Assembly: GCA_002937655.1 (NCBI GenBank)
Contig: PTKH01000003.1
Span: forward strand, 1 to 64,000
DNA from: Alphaproteobacteria bacterium MarineAlpha9_Bin3
GTDB taxonomy: Bacteria > Pseudomonadota > Alphaproteobacteria > TMED109
Length of the DNA stretch: 64,000 bases
Reading direction: 5' to 3'
Of this stretch, positions 63,936 to 64,000 are shown one piece after another (the stretch's first letter is position 1; the number at the start of each line of letters is the position of its first letter). A program made the translations under genes and the position numbers. Below the pieces are notes generated by a model. That model was given only the letters and a program-made list of their open reading frames with translations, searched no databases and was not told where the DNA came from.

Positions 63936-64000
63936 AAAAAGACCTCAGTCTTTACAGAGGTAACTCCCGAGTGATTAGAAAGGTCCTGGAGTTTATCATT
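63861..64000 (-). ncRNA. ssrS: 6S RNA, 3' portion (5' end outside the window)
   Basis: The minus strand ends GTTCGGTCCAAGCGGCATTACTCCG, resembling the GCGGCAT-CTCGG 3' end of E. coli 6S RNA. GGACC (63986-63982) can pair with GGTCC (63882-63878). The edge AATG (64000-63997) can pair with CATT in GCGGCATTACTCCG, as a closing stem would require. Location just upstream of the 5-formyl-THF cyclo-ligase gene is the standard proteobacterial place. A smaller internal hairpin (ACCTC..GAGGT) lies within. 6S RNA binds sigma-70 polymerase in stationary phase. No covariance search was run. Confidence 0.6.

Noticed and set aside
63936-63966. Minus-strand hairpin ACCTC..GAGGT followed by CTTTTT, as an intrinsic terminator
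   Set aside because: It could end an upstream gene, but it lies within the putative 6S RNA, whose pairing continues on both sides. The 5-bp stem is weak. I keep it as an alternative reading only.

Overview
The window is chromosomal DNA from an AT-rich, gene-dense alphaproteobacterium. Genes are packed with many 1-20 nt overlaps, there is only one non-coding gap over 300 bp, and no insertion sequence, prophage, CRISPR array or tRNA is visible. The gene orders sdhB..mdh-sucCDAB-lpd, atpHAGDC standing apart from the F0 genes, obgE-proB-proA-nadD-rsfS, serC-serA-hisZ-purA and ruvCAB-ybgC-tolQRAB-pal-cpoB are alphaproteobacterial. DUF1491-like and DUF6476-like proteins point the same way. Biosynthesis of serine, proline, NAD, folate and thiamine suggests a free-living, streamlined cell of marine SAR11/HIMB59-like composition. 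I cannot place it more precisely by reading alone.

Layout. 1-13.8 kb (+): the end of sdhB, a Ca2+/cation antiporter, a methylmalonate/malonate-semialdehyde dehydrogenase, ZapE, an iron alcohol dehydrogenase, then malate dehydrogenase, succinyl-CoA synthetase and the whole 2-oxoglutarate dehydrogenase complex. 13.8-15.5 kb (-): a Xer recombinase and a small transaldolase. 15.5-22.7 kb (+): priA and the F1 ATP synthase operon. 22.7-29.9 kb (-): rppH, ctpA, rsfS, nadD, proA, proB, obgE, rpmA, rplU. 30-40.2 kb is the accessory part. It holds a DUF1491-like protein, a secreted SMP-30-like propeller and a peroxiredoxin that diverge around two Fur-like operators, and a catabolic-looking set (GGT-like hydrolase, KPR-family reductase, oxalyl-CoA-synthetase-like ligase, beta-alanine-type transaminase, AhpD-like protein, esterase), followed by a JAMM peptidase and a small membrane protein. 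40.3-42.2 kb (+): rluD and rpoH. 42.2-64 kb (-): purA, hisZ, serA, serC, thiD, glmM, folP, ftsH, tilS, the Tol-Pal system, ybgC, ruvBAC, yebC, ymdB, a 5-formyl-THF cyclo-ligase and, at the right edge, what looks like the 3' part of 6S RNA.

How the genes work together. The left block runs the second half of the TCA cycle and is followed by F1 ATP synthase. The semialdehyde dehydrogenase, the iron ADH and the beta-alanine-type transaminase could all meet at malonate semialdehyde, feeding acetyl-CoA into that cycle (inference). The Tol-Pal block maintains the envelope and RuvABC handles Holliday junctions.

The points most worth checking are: the SucB (E2o) protein, whose catalytic HxxxD motif reads HRAVS and whose E3-binding domain lacks its first helix; the Fur-like palindromes overlapping a near-consensus promoter, with an attenuator-like hairpin in the peroxiredoxin leader; and the cyclo-ligase reading frame, which has no usual start codon outside the putative 6S RNA. 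I did not find a clearly novel multi-gene system. The 30-40 kb cluster is the best candidate for undescribed metabolism.
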